Below are positions 10,795-21,087 of a stretch of DNA of 64,000 nt, one piece after another. The position numbers and the translations under genes were made by a program. The number at the start of each line of letters is the position of its first letter. Position 1 is the stretch's first letter. The stretch is from Xenopus tropicalis (lineage: Eukaryota > Chordata > Amphibia > Anura > Pipidae): NCBI RefSeq assembly GCF_000004195.4, contig NC_030679.2, positions 29,749,712-29,813,711 of the forward strand. The letters are read 5' to 3'. Under the pieces are notes generated by a model. It saw nothing but the letters and a program-made list of their open reading frames with translations. It had not been told where the DNA came from and searched no databases.

Positions 10795-11215
10795 AATTTT
10801 TCTCCAGGCATGGATTCACAGCGATTTTCCGCGTTTCACCATTGGCGAATTGTTTCGCCAAACTTTTGTGAAAATTGTGGGGAAAAATTTGTGGTGGGTA
10901 ATTTTTTTTGTTGCGTGTCTAATTGGGCGCAGTCGCATCAAAAAAGGGTGCGGGCGCGTCAAATTGGGCGCGGACGCGTAAAAAAAGGGTGCTGTCACGT
11001 CAAAAAAAGACGCGGTTGTGTCAAAATTGGGCCGGGGTGACAAAAAATTAGACACGGGCAACCAAAAAGATGCGGGCGACAAAAAAAAAAATTGTGCGAC
11101 AAATGCGTTTAGCGAATTTTTTACCGTTTCACGTATTATCTTGCCTTTTTTACGAATGTTCTTGCCATTTCGCTAATTTTATGGCGAAGTGAAACGGGAC
11201 AGATTCGCTCATCAC
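10795..11215. mobile_element. GTGATGAGCGAAT MITE, full length, with internal short-repeat core
   Basis: It starts GTGATGAGCGAATTTTTCTC and ends GACAGATTCGCTCATCAC, perfect inverted termini of 13 bp with related sequence beyond. Next comes the family block CAGGCATGGATTCACAGCGA and CCATTGGCGAATTGTTTCGCC. The core (about 10915-11095) is a quasi-tandem series of units of the form GGGCGCNNNCGCGTCAAAAA, at least seven of them, with changing spacer. It is non-coding; the two open frames that cross it are products of the repeat. Confidence 0.85.
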
Positions 11216-12446
11216 TATCACTAAAACCATTAAAATCAGAATGTTGATTAATCTACCCCTTGACACCATGCCGATTTGTGATTTGGCCCTGAAAATTACA
11301 CTATAGTCTACAACCAACACAGAACCACCATCATACAGTATCCCAAGGTGGGAAGGGCGCTAAAATGGTTGGAAAAAATGTTTTTCAAAAAAATGTTGCC
11401 AGTATCTATCACTTTCAACACAATGTCCCTTCTGGTTCTCTTCCCCACCCCCTTAAACTTAACCACTGCCACTCCTTTCTAACTAAAGTGCCCCACCTTA
11501 CATAAACCCAACAGGCCTTATAGGTCTCCTATAGGTACCTCGTGTTACTTGACCATAGGGGAACTTGATATCTCTTTATTCATTTTTAGGGGTATTTTTT
11601 TTTTTTTATCAAAAGCTGAGAATACATTTGAAAATCCAATACAAGTAAATAGAGAGCTGTAGTGTTCACGTCTGTTGGACAGGGGTGAACTTTGTTTTTA
11701 TTATTTGATATATATGCATATATCTGTAATTGTCTACATAGCAGACAATATTAAGTTGACCTAGTTCCATCCATCACTTTGGATAATTTTATTACACTTA
11801 TTGCAATCCATTTCAAAGAAAGAACATCAAAACATTTACTCAAACTTTTTTTCTGGCATTGGGAGGGTTTAATTTAAAAAAAAAAGCAAATCATATGCAT
11901 AACGTGCCTCTTCTCGGCAATCAGAGAGGAATGATTCTGTAATGTTTAATGGCTTGTTTTGCTCTCTAAATGATACAACAGTGAAAAGGATTATTAATGT
12001 TAATAGCATTCTTATCCTATTTTAATGGCATCATGTATAACTGAAATGTCATCCCAGCACATATGTCTATCTCTAACCCAGGGCTCGGAATAATCACACT
12101 TCTCAGTGAGGGAGAGTGAGAAACCCCGCGTGTGTGCCAGGGCTCAGAGTGTAAGCAAGGATAAGCAAGTCATTCTTTCATTCTCAAGCAAAAAAAGAAA
12201 ATATAGTTGTATTTGTTTTCTTGATAATAAATGCAATAAAATGGTGAAAAACTGATCATAAATGTCATTCTATTAAGGGTGGAGGGGATCATAATAAAAA
12301 CAATGACACATAATGTACAGTTAACAGGGCAGTTCATTTTTAAATTTATCTTTTGACTTGATATAAACTAGTGGTTTTCACACTTTTTCATCTTAAGCAC
12401 TTGTTAAAAGTCCTTCCCATACTCAGGACCTCTATTAGCTTAGGAA
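11216..12446. other. No gene seen; possible conserved noncoding stretch near 11.9-12.07 kb
   Basis: Mostly AT-rich single-copy-looking DNA. Around 11895-12070 the sequence is free of repeats and simple runs (for example CATATGCATAACGTGCC and GGCAATCAGAGAGGAATG) and could be a conserved noncoding element, but this is an impression only. Confidence 0.35.
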
Positions 12447-12722
12447 AGTGATTCCCAACCAGTGGCTCTGGGGCAACATTTTGCTCCCCAACCCCTTGGA
12501 TGTTGCTCTCAGTGCCCCCAAACCAGGGAGTTATTTTTAAATTCCTGACTTAGGGGCAAGTTTTAGTTAAATAAAAAAAAAGATTTCCTACCAAATAAAG
12601 GCCCCTGTAAGCTGATAGTGTGCATAGAGGCTCCCTTATAGCCAATCTTAGCCCTTATTTGGCACCTGCTTGTTTTGCTCCCCAAGCCTTTTTACATTTG
12701 ACTGTGGCTCACGAGTAAGAAA
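12447..12722 (+). mobile_element. hAT MITE (CAGTGATCCCCAACC type), right end lost
   Basis: It starts GTGATTCCCAACCAGTGGCT and follows the family consensus seen at 40651-40950: CCCCTTGGATGTTGCTCTCA, GATTTCCTACCAAATAAAG and TTTACATTTGACTGTGGCTC. It stops at GAGTAAGAAATGGG, where the 34-bp minisatellite begins, so the last 20 bp or so and any right target duplication are gone. Confidence 0.85.
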
Positions 12723-13300
12723 TGGGTCTGTATGTGAGTGTATAGATAGGTCAGTGTGGGTCTGTATGTGAGTGGATAGATAGGTCAGTATGGGTCTGTA
12801 TGTGAGTGTATAGATAGGTCAGTGTGGGTCTGTATGTGAGTGGATAGATAGGTCAGTATGGGTCTGTATGTGAGTGTATAGATAGGTCAGTATGGGTCTG
12901 TATGTGAGTGTATAGATAGGTCAGTATGGGTCTGTATGTGAGTGGATAGAGAGGTCAGTATGGGTCTGTATGTGAGTGGATAGATAGGTCAGTGTGGGTC
13001 TGTATGTGAGTGGATAGATAGGTCAGTATGGGTCTGTATGTGAGTGGATAGATAGGTCAGTGTGGGTCTGTATGTGAGTGTATAGATAGGTCAGTATGGG
13101 TCTGTATGTGAGTGTATAGATAGGTCAGTGTGGGTCTGTATGTGAGTGGATAGATAGGTCAGTATGGGTCTGTATGTGAGTGGATAGATAGGTCAGTGTG
13201 GGTCTGTATGTGAGTGGATAGATAGGTCAGTATGGGTCTGTATGTGAGTGGATAGATAGGTCAGTATGGGTCTGTATGTGAGTGTATAGATAGGTCAGTA
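12723..13300 (+). repeat. Minisatellite, 17 x 34 bp, derived from a CR1 3' UTR
   Basis: Seventeen consecutive units with the form TGGGTCTGTATGTGAGTG, then K-ATAGATAGGTCAGT-R. The span of 578 bp is exactly 17 x 34, so there is no indel. Two positions vary (T/G after GAGTG, and A/G after CAGT); unit 7 has GAGAGG for GATAGG. The last-position states alternate G,A over much of the array, suggesting duplication of 68-bp dimers. The sequence matches the CR1 3' UTR near 29574 (TATGTGAGTGTATAGATTGG), and the right flank 13301-13345 continues as that UTR (TTGTGTGTGCTGGGTTTACT). The array therefore grew inside a LINE tail. Confidence 0.95.
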
Positions 13301-13345
13301 TAGGTTTGTGTGTGCTGGGTTTACTTGGAAAAACTGAAATGTAAA
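13301..13345 (+). repeat. CR1 3' UTR remnant flanking the minisatellite
   Basis: TTTGTGTGTGCTGGGTTTAC followed by TTGG matches 29604-29626 of the large CR1 copy, in the same order after the minisatellite-like segment. It then decays. Confidence 0.75.
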
Positions 13346-13523
13346 AATATAAAACAAAAGATTTATGTCAGTGAGTTTTTTATTCTCGCACTAACATATT
13401 TAGGAATTATCGCAATTGCTTTTTGTCACACAAAGCTATACAATCTTGAATGTTTTAATAGACTTGTGGGTAAATGTTACTTTGAGTCTTCAGACACTTC
13501 TTGTTTTCATTTGAATGTTATTT

Positions 13524-14250
13524 GATCCATTATCTGGAAACCTATAACCCAGAGAGCTCTGAATTACAGGAAGACCATGTATCAAATAATTCAAATGTTT
13601 ACAGATGATTACCTTTTTCTCTGTAATAATAAAACAGTACCTGTGCTTGATCCCAACTAAGATATAAGTACCCCTTATTGGGGCAGAACAGCCCTATTGG
13701 GTTTATTTAATGGTTAAATGATTCCCTTTTCTCTGTAATAATAAAACAGTACCTGTACTTGATCCCAACTAAGATATAATTACCCCTTATTGGGGGCAGA
13801 ACAGCCCTATTGGGTTTATTTAATGGTTAAATGATTCCCTTTTCTCTGTAATAATAAAACAGTACCTGTACTTGATCCCAACTAAGATATAATTACCCCT
13901 TATTGGGGGCAGAACAGTCCTATTGGGTTTATTTAATGGTTAAATGATTTCCTTTTCTCTGTAATAATAAAACAGTACCTGTACTTGATCCCAACTAAGA
14001 TATAATTACCCCTTATTGGGGGCAGAACAGCCCTATTGGGTTTATTTAATGGTTAGATGATTCCCTTTTCTCTGTAATAATAAAACAGTATCATTGTACT
14101 TGATCCCAACTAAGATATAATTAATCCTTATTGGAGGCCAAACAATCCTAATGGGTTTATTTAATGTTTACGTGATTTTTTAGCAGACTTAAGGTATGGA
14201 GATCCAAAGTACTGAAAAAACCCTTATCCGGAAAACCCCAGGTCCCTGTA
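13524..14250 (-). mobile_element. TA-CAGG-type MITE with an internal 113-bp tandem array
   Basis: This is a reverse-strand copy of the family at 917-1247. Its termini are GATCCATTATCTGGAAACC on the left and CCTTATCCGGAAAACCCC followed by AGGTCCCTGTA on the right. In the middle a block holding CTGTAATAATAAAACAGTAC, TGATCCCAACTAAGATATAA and CAGCCCTATTGGGTTTATTT is repeated. CTGTAATAATAAAACAG starts at 13621, 13733, 13846, 13959 and 14072, giving periods of 112, 113, 113 and 113. The inner copies are almost identical and the last one is more diverged, as expected for expansion inside an old element. Confidence 0.9.
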
Positions 14251-15060
14251 TGTGCCATGGGGATCATGCAGAGGGATGACTGTCTTGTATCAACTTATGT
14301 AGCTGTGTAATTAATGAAAAAAAAAAATAAAAATAACACAATGGTTGCCCTCCTCACCCATCCTCCTACCCCTGTGAAGCTCAATATTTACACCCTTCTA
14401 TTGTACAGAGCAGCAGAATATGTTGTTGTTTTTTAAAAACATGGGGATAATAGCAGTCATAATAATAATAATAAATGTTGGTTTTGCAATTGATTTCCCC
14501 CCTTACCCCACATGTTGTTTTCTGTCCTCTTCTATTAAAAAACATTTTAGAACCATTTTTAGTGATTTTTCTCTTCTTGTCGCTCCTTGCTACTTCTCCA
14601 TATAAGAATAAATGGCAGGAGGGTGCTCACAAACAATACACTTTTGCTGAAAAAAAAGCTGAATATAATGAACATTCCACTGGGTCATGATCTAACTGGA
14701 TTTCACTGGCCAAAAGAGATATTGGCTATCACTGGGTTCTTTAAGAAAATGCAAGTTTATTTCTCTGAATGTCATTGCATAAGAAAAAAAAAGCAAAGCT
14801 TTAATGGAATGTTTCATCCATCAGTTATACAGAAATAGAATTTAACTTAAAAAAAGATTAATGGAAGAAACAGAAATCTTTATTTGTGTATTTGAAGGAT
14901 TATGCAGATCCTATCCAGTGAAATGTGACCAAGTAAATGAAGTTCTGAATATTCCAGATGCTCCCTGCTTCCCTTGTTGTTTAAGCACTTGATGATTCTC
15001 TGCAACTGATATTGAGAGAGTTCTATTTACCTTGCATTTTCTAAAAAGCAAATAGTGACT
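14251..15060. other. No gene seen
   Basis: AT-rich DNA with A- and T-runs and a short AAT repeat near 14460. Open frames at 14.4-14.8 kb overlap in two frames and have no splice or codon support. Confidence 0.45.
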
Positions 15061-15680
15061 GGTGCAATGAGGCTGTGACCACAAAATTCATATAGACAGC
15101 AACAAAAGGTCTTCTGTACTCGGCTATTATCAATATAAATAGGACATTAAGATACTGACAGCCTCATTGCACCCCTGCCTAATGTTTTAAAATGTATTGG
15201 TAAGCACAACTTTTTGTTTGCTATAGTTTATGCAGGAGTGGTGGCCAGCTCCATGTTGTAGCTCCTGCCCTACTACAGTCAGGTGATCCCAGTGGAGCCA
15301 ATAAAAGGGCAACCATTTGGAGGTTTTAACCTCGAATGCAAGTAAGTAGCAGATAAAACTTAGTCCCTTTTTTAAATTGATATTGAATCAGTAGAATTAT
15401 TAATGAATCAGATAAAAGTGAGTGTAGGTCTGGCCAGACTGTGGATGACCATCTTGAAGTATATTACAATATATGGACAAACAATCCCTGTTTTGCTTAT
15501 AGGGAAGGGCATATCTTGGTAGCTTAATGCACAGAATGTCTTAATGTCCTATATATACTGATAATGGATGAGTACAGAGGACCTTTTGTTGTTATATGTA
15601 TATGAATTTTGTGATCACAGCATCATTGCACCCCCACCTAATTGTTTAAAAAAGTTGTGAACACAACTTCCGCATTTTTG
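15061..15680. mobile_element. Foldback element, diverged copy
   Basis: The left end GGTGCAATGAGGCTGTGACC followed by ACAAAATTCATATA is matched in inverse at 15602-15637 (GAATTTTGTGATCACAGCAT, CATTGCACCC). The centre carries GTGGCCAGCTCCATGTTGTA, GATCCCAGTGGAGCCAATAA and AAAGGGCAACC, all shared with the near-perfect foldback at 37493-38267. Inside the left part a forward copy of the tail (CAGCCTCATTGCACCCCTGC, then AAGCACAACTTTT) is inserted, so the structure is rearranged. The tail beyond the right arm (GTGAACACAACTTCC) matches the tail of the 38-kb copy. Confidence 0.75.
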
Positions 15681-15716
15681 AATAAGAGAGAAAGAGAGGT
15701 AGGTCATTTGCCCATT

Positions 15717-15775
15717 ATCTATCTATCTATCTATCTATTATCTATCTATTAATCTATCTATCTATCATCTATCTA
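15717..15775 (+). repeat. TATC microsatellite
   Basis: Runs of TATC repeats interrupted by TTAATC and TCATC. It sits between two fragments of the foldback family and may have grown at their junction. Confidence 0.9.
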
Positions 15776-15945
15776 GGACATTAAGACATTCTGTGTATTA
15801 AGCAGCCAAGAATTGCCCTTCTCTTGCTCCTTTGCCCTGCCATTCCATTTCATTATATAGTAGCCTTATGCCCAGAATATCTTTATAGATGGATAATGGG
15901 TGAGTGCAGAGGACCCATTATGGTCTCACATGACCACTGGAATGG
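15772..15945. mobile_element. Foldback family fragment
   Basis: AGGACATTAAGACATTCTGT is the complement of the right-arm block at 15520-15555. Further on GATAATGGGTGAGTGCAGAG matches that arm in forward orientation. It is thus a compressed inverted pair of the same family, with a different loop. Confidence 0.55.
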
Positions 15946-17046
15946 CAGGCAAGTATGTTTCATGTAATTGGTTAAAATGTTGAACTTTAATTTACTGTTT
16001 GTATTTATTACACATACACAGTACTTATTATCACATATTTGTTATATTTATATTTATTTCCTATGATCTCTGGCCAAATTAATGATCTGGAAAATTGCAT
16101 TGGCTGTTTAACTATGAATTGCTAACTAAAAATGCAGCAAAACCTATAAGTCAAAATCAGATGACGATATCTATGTGCTGCTTGCCAGGTTGTTAAATGA
16201 ACCAATTATGGAACAAAAGCAAATACTTGAAAGCAAGGTATAACACAGCCAAGTACTTTCATTTTATACGTCTCAACATTATATGTTGCTTGCCCAGGAC
16301 GCATGTACGTGCCCTAATAATATCACGGAGGCTGATCACAATGTCCACCAAATGTTCCTCATAATTGATCGTTCAGTCATGTAGGCAGCTATTGGTTTTG
16401 CTGCAGTCCTTGGCACAGTTATCTGTATGTTTTGTTGATCCAACACCTTGGGTGGGTGAGAGCCATGAGAGCTAAGCCTGATTGCCCAACTGACTGTGAA
16501 GTGTTTTTAACAGTCCACTAAAATAAACCCTCAGGTCCTCAGAAGTGCCATAATGTGCTAGAGAGCAACACAGCATATTGACTACAGCGGAACCATAAAA
16601 CGCTATTTTTAGAACAAACACATGAAACACAAACCCTGAGATGTGTAGAAATCATTTCCTTTGAACATCTTATATATAGATCTACATATACACACTTATG
16701 CACAGAAATATTTATAAAATATATACAGTAAAACCATCGAGGACATTTCTGTCTCATCTGAGACCTATATCGGAGAAAACCAAAATGTTTCTATTCCTTT
16801 GTAGGGTAATTTCCACAATAAAGAAACAAGTGAAGGTAAAAAATGTATTGACAATTTGTATTCTGGCAGCTGCATGGCCTATATGAGAGCCTTATGCTTT
16901 TATAAGGTCAGGGATCACTTCAACATGACTCTAATGCCATTGCTAAGACTTTTGGTGCAAACATGTCCCTTAATGTCAACTTCACTGTAAGAAGTGAATT
17001 GCAATAAACTCCTTAGACCTAGAGTGTCCTTAGCATTTACCTGTAG
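15946..17046. other. No gene seen
   Basis: No recognisable exon, RNA gene or family repeat. Confidence 0.45.
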
Positions 17047-17202
17047 ATTATTATTATTATTATTACTGTATATGCTGTATAGTTTATACAGCACCAAGCA
17101 GCATCCCAGAGAGAGTACAGAGAAAGGGGATACAAAGACTTAACAGTTTACACATAAAAATAATAGCAGATACACACTGTACAAACAAGCTTACAGGCTA
17201 AA
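17047..17202 (+). repeat. ATT-headed dispersed repeat (GCTTACA... tail)
   Basis: An ATT microsatellite, then GTTTATACAGCACCAAGCAG, GTACAGAGAAAGGGGATACA and ACAAACAAGCTTACAGGCTA. The same order (ATT run, a GCxCCAACAT-like block, a CTTACAATCTAA-like end) occurs at 63656-63793, and a tail fragment lies near 62750-62795. It is a short dispersed non-coding repeat; class not determined. Confidence 0.6.
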
Positions 17203-18769
17203 GGGAGGAGGAGAGAAACATAAGGGGTGACCTATGTGGTGGTAGAGGTCCTGTCAGTCTACATATTGGCAATAAATAATAGAATAGAATATGGTTGTTA
17301 TGTAAGGTGGGCTTGTAAGGTTGAGGACCTACCAAAATAGTGTAGTACTAACAGTATAAATCACTATTCTAGGTATAAATGTGCAAAATTGTAAGTTAAC
17401 TTGTCCTTCAACCACAAATGCTCAACATGTTAGAAAGGGAATAGGGATAGAGATTCAGTGCTATCATAAGTAAAACACAGTGAATTTGCTCATTTGATTT
17501 TGATCAAACATTGGTGGCTTCTCCTCCTTGTGCAAAAACTGCCCCGACAGCCCCCCCCCCCCCCCCCCCCGCTGGGACAAGGGCTGCAAGCAGGCTCTTA
17601 CCATTGGATCTTCTTATAGTGTACTCAATGACTCTGGCAGACCTTACTGGGGGAGGCGGGCCTGGGTGCAGTCACACCCACTGCTCCCAATCAAATCAAA
17701 TCCTATCAATATTTCTTAAGGGTCATTCTCACCTGGTGGTTTATCTATTAATGTATTCAAAGAGCCAGGACAGCCCTATAGCATGATTCATTTTGATGAA
17801 AATATAAAATCTAATGTATAAGACATATTTTTAGCAAAATGAGTCACACTATGGGTGGTGCCTCTGCTCTTTGAATCCATTAATATAAAAACGACCAGGC
17901 GAGGACATCACCATTTGTAAGGATGTAATTTACGAGATATTCATATCTTTATGCATTATAACCATATAATTCCCAGAGAAATAGCCAACCTGCAGAGAGT
18001 GTGTATCTAACCATGTTAAACTAGATATATAAGTTAAAAATATATATATATTGCTATCCTAGTATTTTACTGACTTGGAGCAATACATTACAATGCCCAT
18101 GATAATTTTAATAAATGTTTTTTGTTTGAGTTAAACCTTTTATTTTTCCCATGTGAATTTAGGACTGCAAATGTATGCTGACCAACTGTTTCCGCTTCAG
18201 ACAAGTTAAAAGAAAAGTCTCCTTGATATAGCTCTATGCCATAAATAAAATGTGGTTGATGATCTTCTTATTAATAATTTAAAAGTCACTTGTTCCATTG
18301 ACCTCTGCTAAACCTCCAGAGCTCTGCTTTGTGCTACCTCACATAGATTATAAAAGTTCATTGGAGACCTACAAAGGAGATGAATTAACGCGTGTGTTCT
18401 TGGCAGAGCTGATAAATGTAGCTGTGTTTTTGCATTATATTTAATGCATAAGAAGTTTATCAAATGTTTGCCTCTTTTCACTTCACACCAGGTACATTTT
18501 ATGGAAGGAACAATATAAAAAAAATTGACACAACACCCTAAAAGGCTATCAATCAGGGGCTGGTGGTGTGGGTCTAATTTTACCTCGTCTTTGTGTATAG
18601 TTTTTGATACAGTATGTATTTTAGTAAATATAAATTGCCAGTTTAGCATCTGTGTTAAGTAAATGCCCATGAGTTTGTGGTATACTTGGAAAAGGGGGTT
18701 CCTGCTACTTTTGTCAATTTAAACAGTGTCCCGGAAGTAAAAATGACTTTTTTTTAATTACAGGGTGGG
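17203..18769. other. No gene seen; C-rich run at about 17550
   Basis: A run of about 20 C near 17550-17570 and a short TA run near 18041. The 120-codon minus-strand open frame at 18670-18308 has no domain, splice or repeat support. Confidence 0.45.
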
Positions 18770-19055
18770 CTGCTGCCCCAGGGGCCCGCACCCCCAAAGG
18801 TGCCCCCGCTTGGGCGCGTCCCCCACACCCCCCAGCAGCAGGGGCCCCCACTGTGCCCCCCTAACCCCCTGCAGGGGCCCCCACCATGCCCCCCTAACCC
18901 CCTGCAGGGGCCCCCGCTTGACGTCGTCCCCTGAGCGCTTGTAAGTGAAACGCATCAGGGAAGATCATCAGCGGCTCGGGAAGTAGCAACAGGGATCAGG
19001 TCTGGGCCACCGGGAAAAACTTTGTGGGCCCCAGTGGCCCAGTCCGACTGTGTGT
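18770..19055. repeat. GC-rich repeat island with 33-bp tandem units
   Basis: An abrupt GC-rich block. Between about 18825 and 18925 a unit CCCCCTGCAGGGGCCCCC plus ACNNTGCCCCCCTAA repeats two to three times at 33-bp spacing. The right side ends GCCCCAGTGGCCCAGTCC followed by GACTG, whose complement resembles the hAT terminus CAGTGTTGGACTGG seen at 59300, so this may be the right end of a related MITE. No left terminus was found. Confidence 0.5.
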
Positions 19056-20525
19056 ATTTATATCAACATATTAAAAAACACATACAAACCCCATTTCGCA
19101 CCTTAGTACACTTGCAGCCAGAGGGGTTAAGTCTATGACCCCTATAGACTTTTTACTAGACAAGGAGTACCCTCCATTGTAGGTCCTTTCCTGCTGCTTA
19201 CAACTGCTTCTGAGCACTTATAGAATTATTTACTGAGGGGAGAGTGCCATCAGTGAGATATAACTTATACAGCCTGCCTGGCTTTGGGAATGTTCAAGTG
19301 CCTCCAGAAGCCAAACACAAAACACCAGTACCTTATTGCCTCAGATATAATTCTACTTTACCCAATTTGCAGGCTACAGCTACTTTTGTGCATGAGGAAC
19401 AGCACATAGCACTCTCAGGCAATAGGGCGCCCCATGCTGAACCCCAACTGTAACCAGGAGGTAATTCCTGAGTGTACTTATGTGTTGTGCTTATAGGTGC
19501 TCATGCCCATGTCCCTGCTTACATAGAAGAAGCAAGTTGAGCCCAATTTTGCCCTATTAAGTCCAATTATTTTGGAACACTATTATATCATGCAAATCAT
19601 GTTGGAACACTTGGAAAATTGTTCCACTGGGAGTTAAAACATGAACATTTTTTTGTTTGTACTTATGTAGTAAATGAACCCACTTCGTAGCTTAGCTTGC
19701 TTGTGATGATTTCTTGAAAAAAGGTCTTTACGCTATTTTAGTCAGCTACAACCTGTCCATCACTGGTACAAATGAGCAGCAAGACTATTGTTATTTTTCT
19801 ATTGTATGAAATGTTTTTTACTGTGATGTTTTCAGGTAATTTGTACACAGCACTTAAAGTGCCCATCTGACATCGACATTAAATAGAAGTCCTTGTTGGC
19901 CCTTTTGATTTGCATTTAGACCAAAGGTTGATTAAAAAACAAGTGGCTATAGTGGGATGGCATGGTGGTTAGAATATTAAGAGTATCCATTGCATTCCTT
20001 TCCACTTTTTTGCAAATATGACCAATTGGAAGAGAATTCACTGAATTTTGTACCCATAATGTGTGGTCTAAACCATTTCATCTTGTTGCCACATTGTAGG
20101 AAGTCTTCCAGCATTCTGTTTCAATATTGAAATTACGCAGAAGGAAATCGGTATTTTTATTCCATACCTCCAGTTCCTATCCTAGAGAATTCCTTAAGTT
20201 AGTTGTGGGTTATTAGTCCTTACATGTTATTTTGCAAGCCCTAAGGATGCTTGTAATAGTTACAGTCACAAGGGTACAATTACCATATAAAGGTTTTATT
20301 TTTGCTGCTGTATAAGAAACTGTCAGGTGAAGACCAAGAAGACCAAGTAGAATTTTTCATGGTCAATAAAAATAGGTAGAATATATTTCCAACGTTTGCT
20401 CTCCTTTCTGCATGCACCTCCCTTTTTCTGTTATACTGAGCTTCTGTTTTCATCATAATTGACACATATTAATGATTGAAAGGTTTATGTTTTGCTGAAG
20501 AAATTGTGAAAGTAATAGGGTAAAC
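19056..20525. other. No gene seen
   Basis: No recognisable gene or family repeat. The 69-codon frame at 19244-19453 has no supporting signal. Confidence 0.45.
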
Positions 20526-20676
20526 GTTGGGGAGGTAGGGTAATGTCGTCATTGAAGTTCCACCATTCAATCAGGCATAGCGTTGTGGGCAGGCCACAGA
20601 GCTCTGGCCTAGGGTGGGAGATTTTTGGGTCGGCAGAGGTCGGAAGAGGAGGTGTGAGCAGCTGGTCAGCCTAGGG

Positions 20677-21079
20677 CAGGGGTAGGGAACCTATGGCTCG
20701 GGAAAATGCCAAATCTTTAATAGAAAAAAAAAACGGGAGCGTGGCCTGCGCTCGGCGGATTGAAGACATGTTCTAAGCCTTAGAACATGTCTTCTATCCG
20801 CCGAGCACAGGCTACGCCCTCCTCCGCATTGCATCCGGCAACCTTGGCACCCACCCTACCTTGCCCCTGTGCTCGGCAGATACAAGACATGTTCTAAGCC
20901 TTAGAACGCGTCTTCTATCCACCAAGCACAGGCCATGCCCTTTTCTGCACCTCATCCGGCATCCTTGGGACTCACCCTACCTTCCCCGCAGCATCCGTGG
21001 CCAAACATATTATATGGTTCTCACAGAATTACATTTTAAAATATGTGGTGTTTATGGCCAAAAAAGTTCTCGACGCCTG
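20677..21079. mobile_element. hAT MITE, 403 bp, with perfect 8-bp target duplication
   Basis: GCCTAGGG at 20669-20676 and again at 21080-21087 flanks the element exactly. The termini are CAGGGGTAGGGAACC and, complemented, CAGGCGTCGAGAACTT, the usual hAT form. The interior contains a hairpin (GACATGTTCTAAGCCTTAGA with its partner) and then a second direct copy of that unit from about 20868, with CATCCGGCAACCTTGG and CATCCGGCATCCTTGG as matching markers. It is non-coding and inserted into an older GC-rich repeat containing GGCCTAGGGTGGGAG and CCGGGCAAAAAACC. Confidence 0.85.
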
Positions 21080-21087
21080 GCCTAGGG

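Noticed and set aside
12723..13300. CRISPR-like array of regular repeats
   Set aside because: There are no spacers: the 34-bp units abut each other, the context is a LINE 3' UTR, and the DNA is vertebrate.
17550..17572. C run with neighbouring 91-codon frame encoding a proline stretch
   Set aside because: The proline run is only the translated C tract; two frames are open at once, as expected for low-complexity DNA.
18308..18670. 120-codon open frame on the minus strand
   Set aside because: Composition looks random and I see no splice sites, homologous motif or conserved block.
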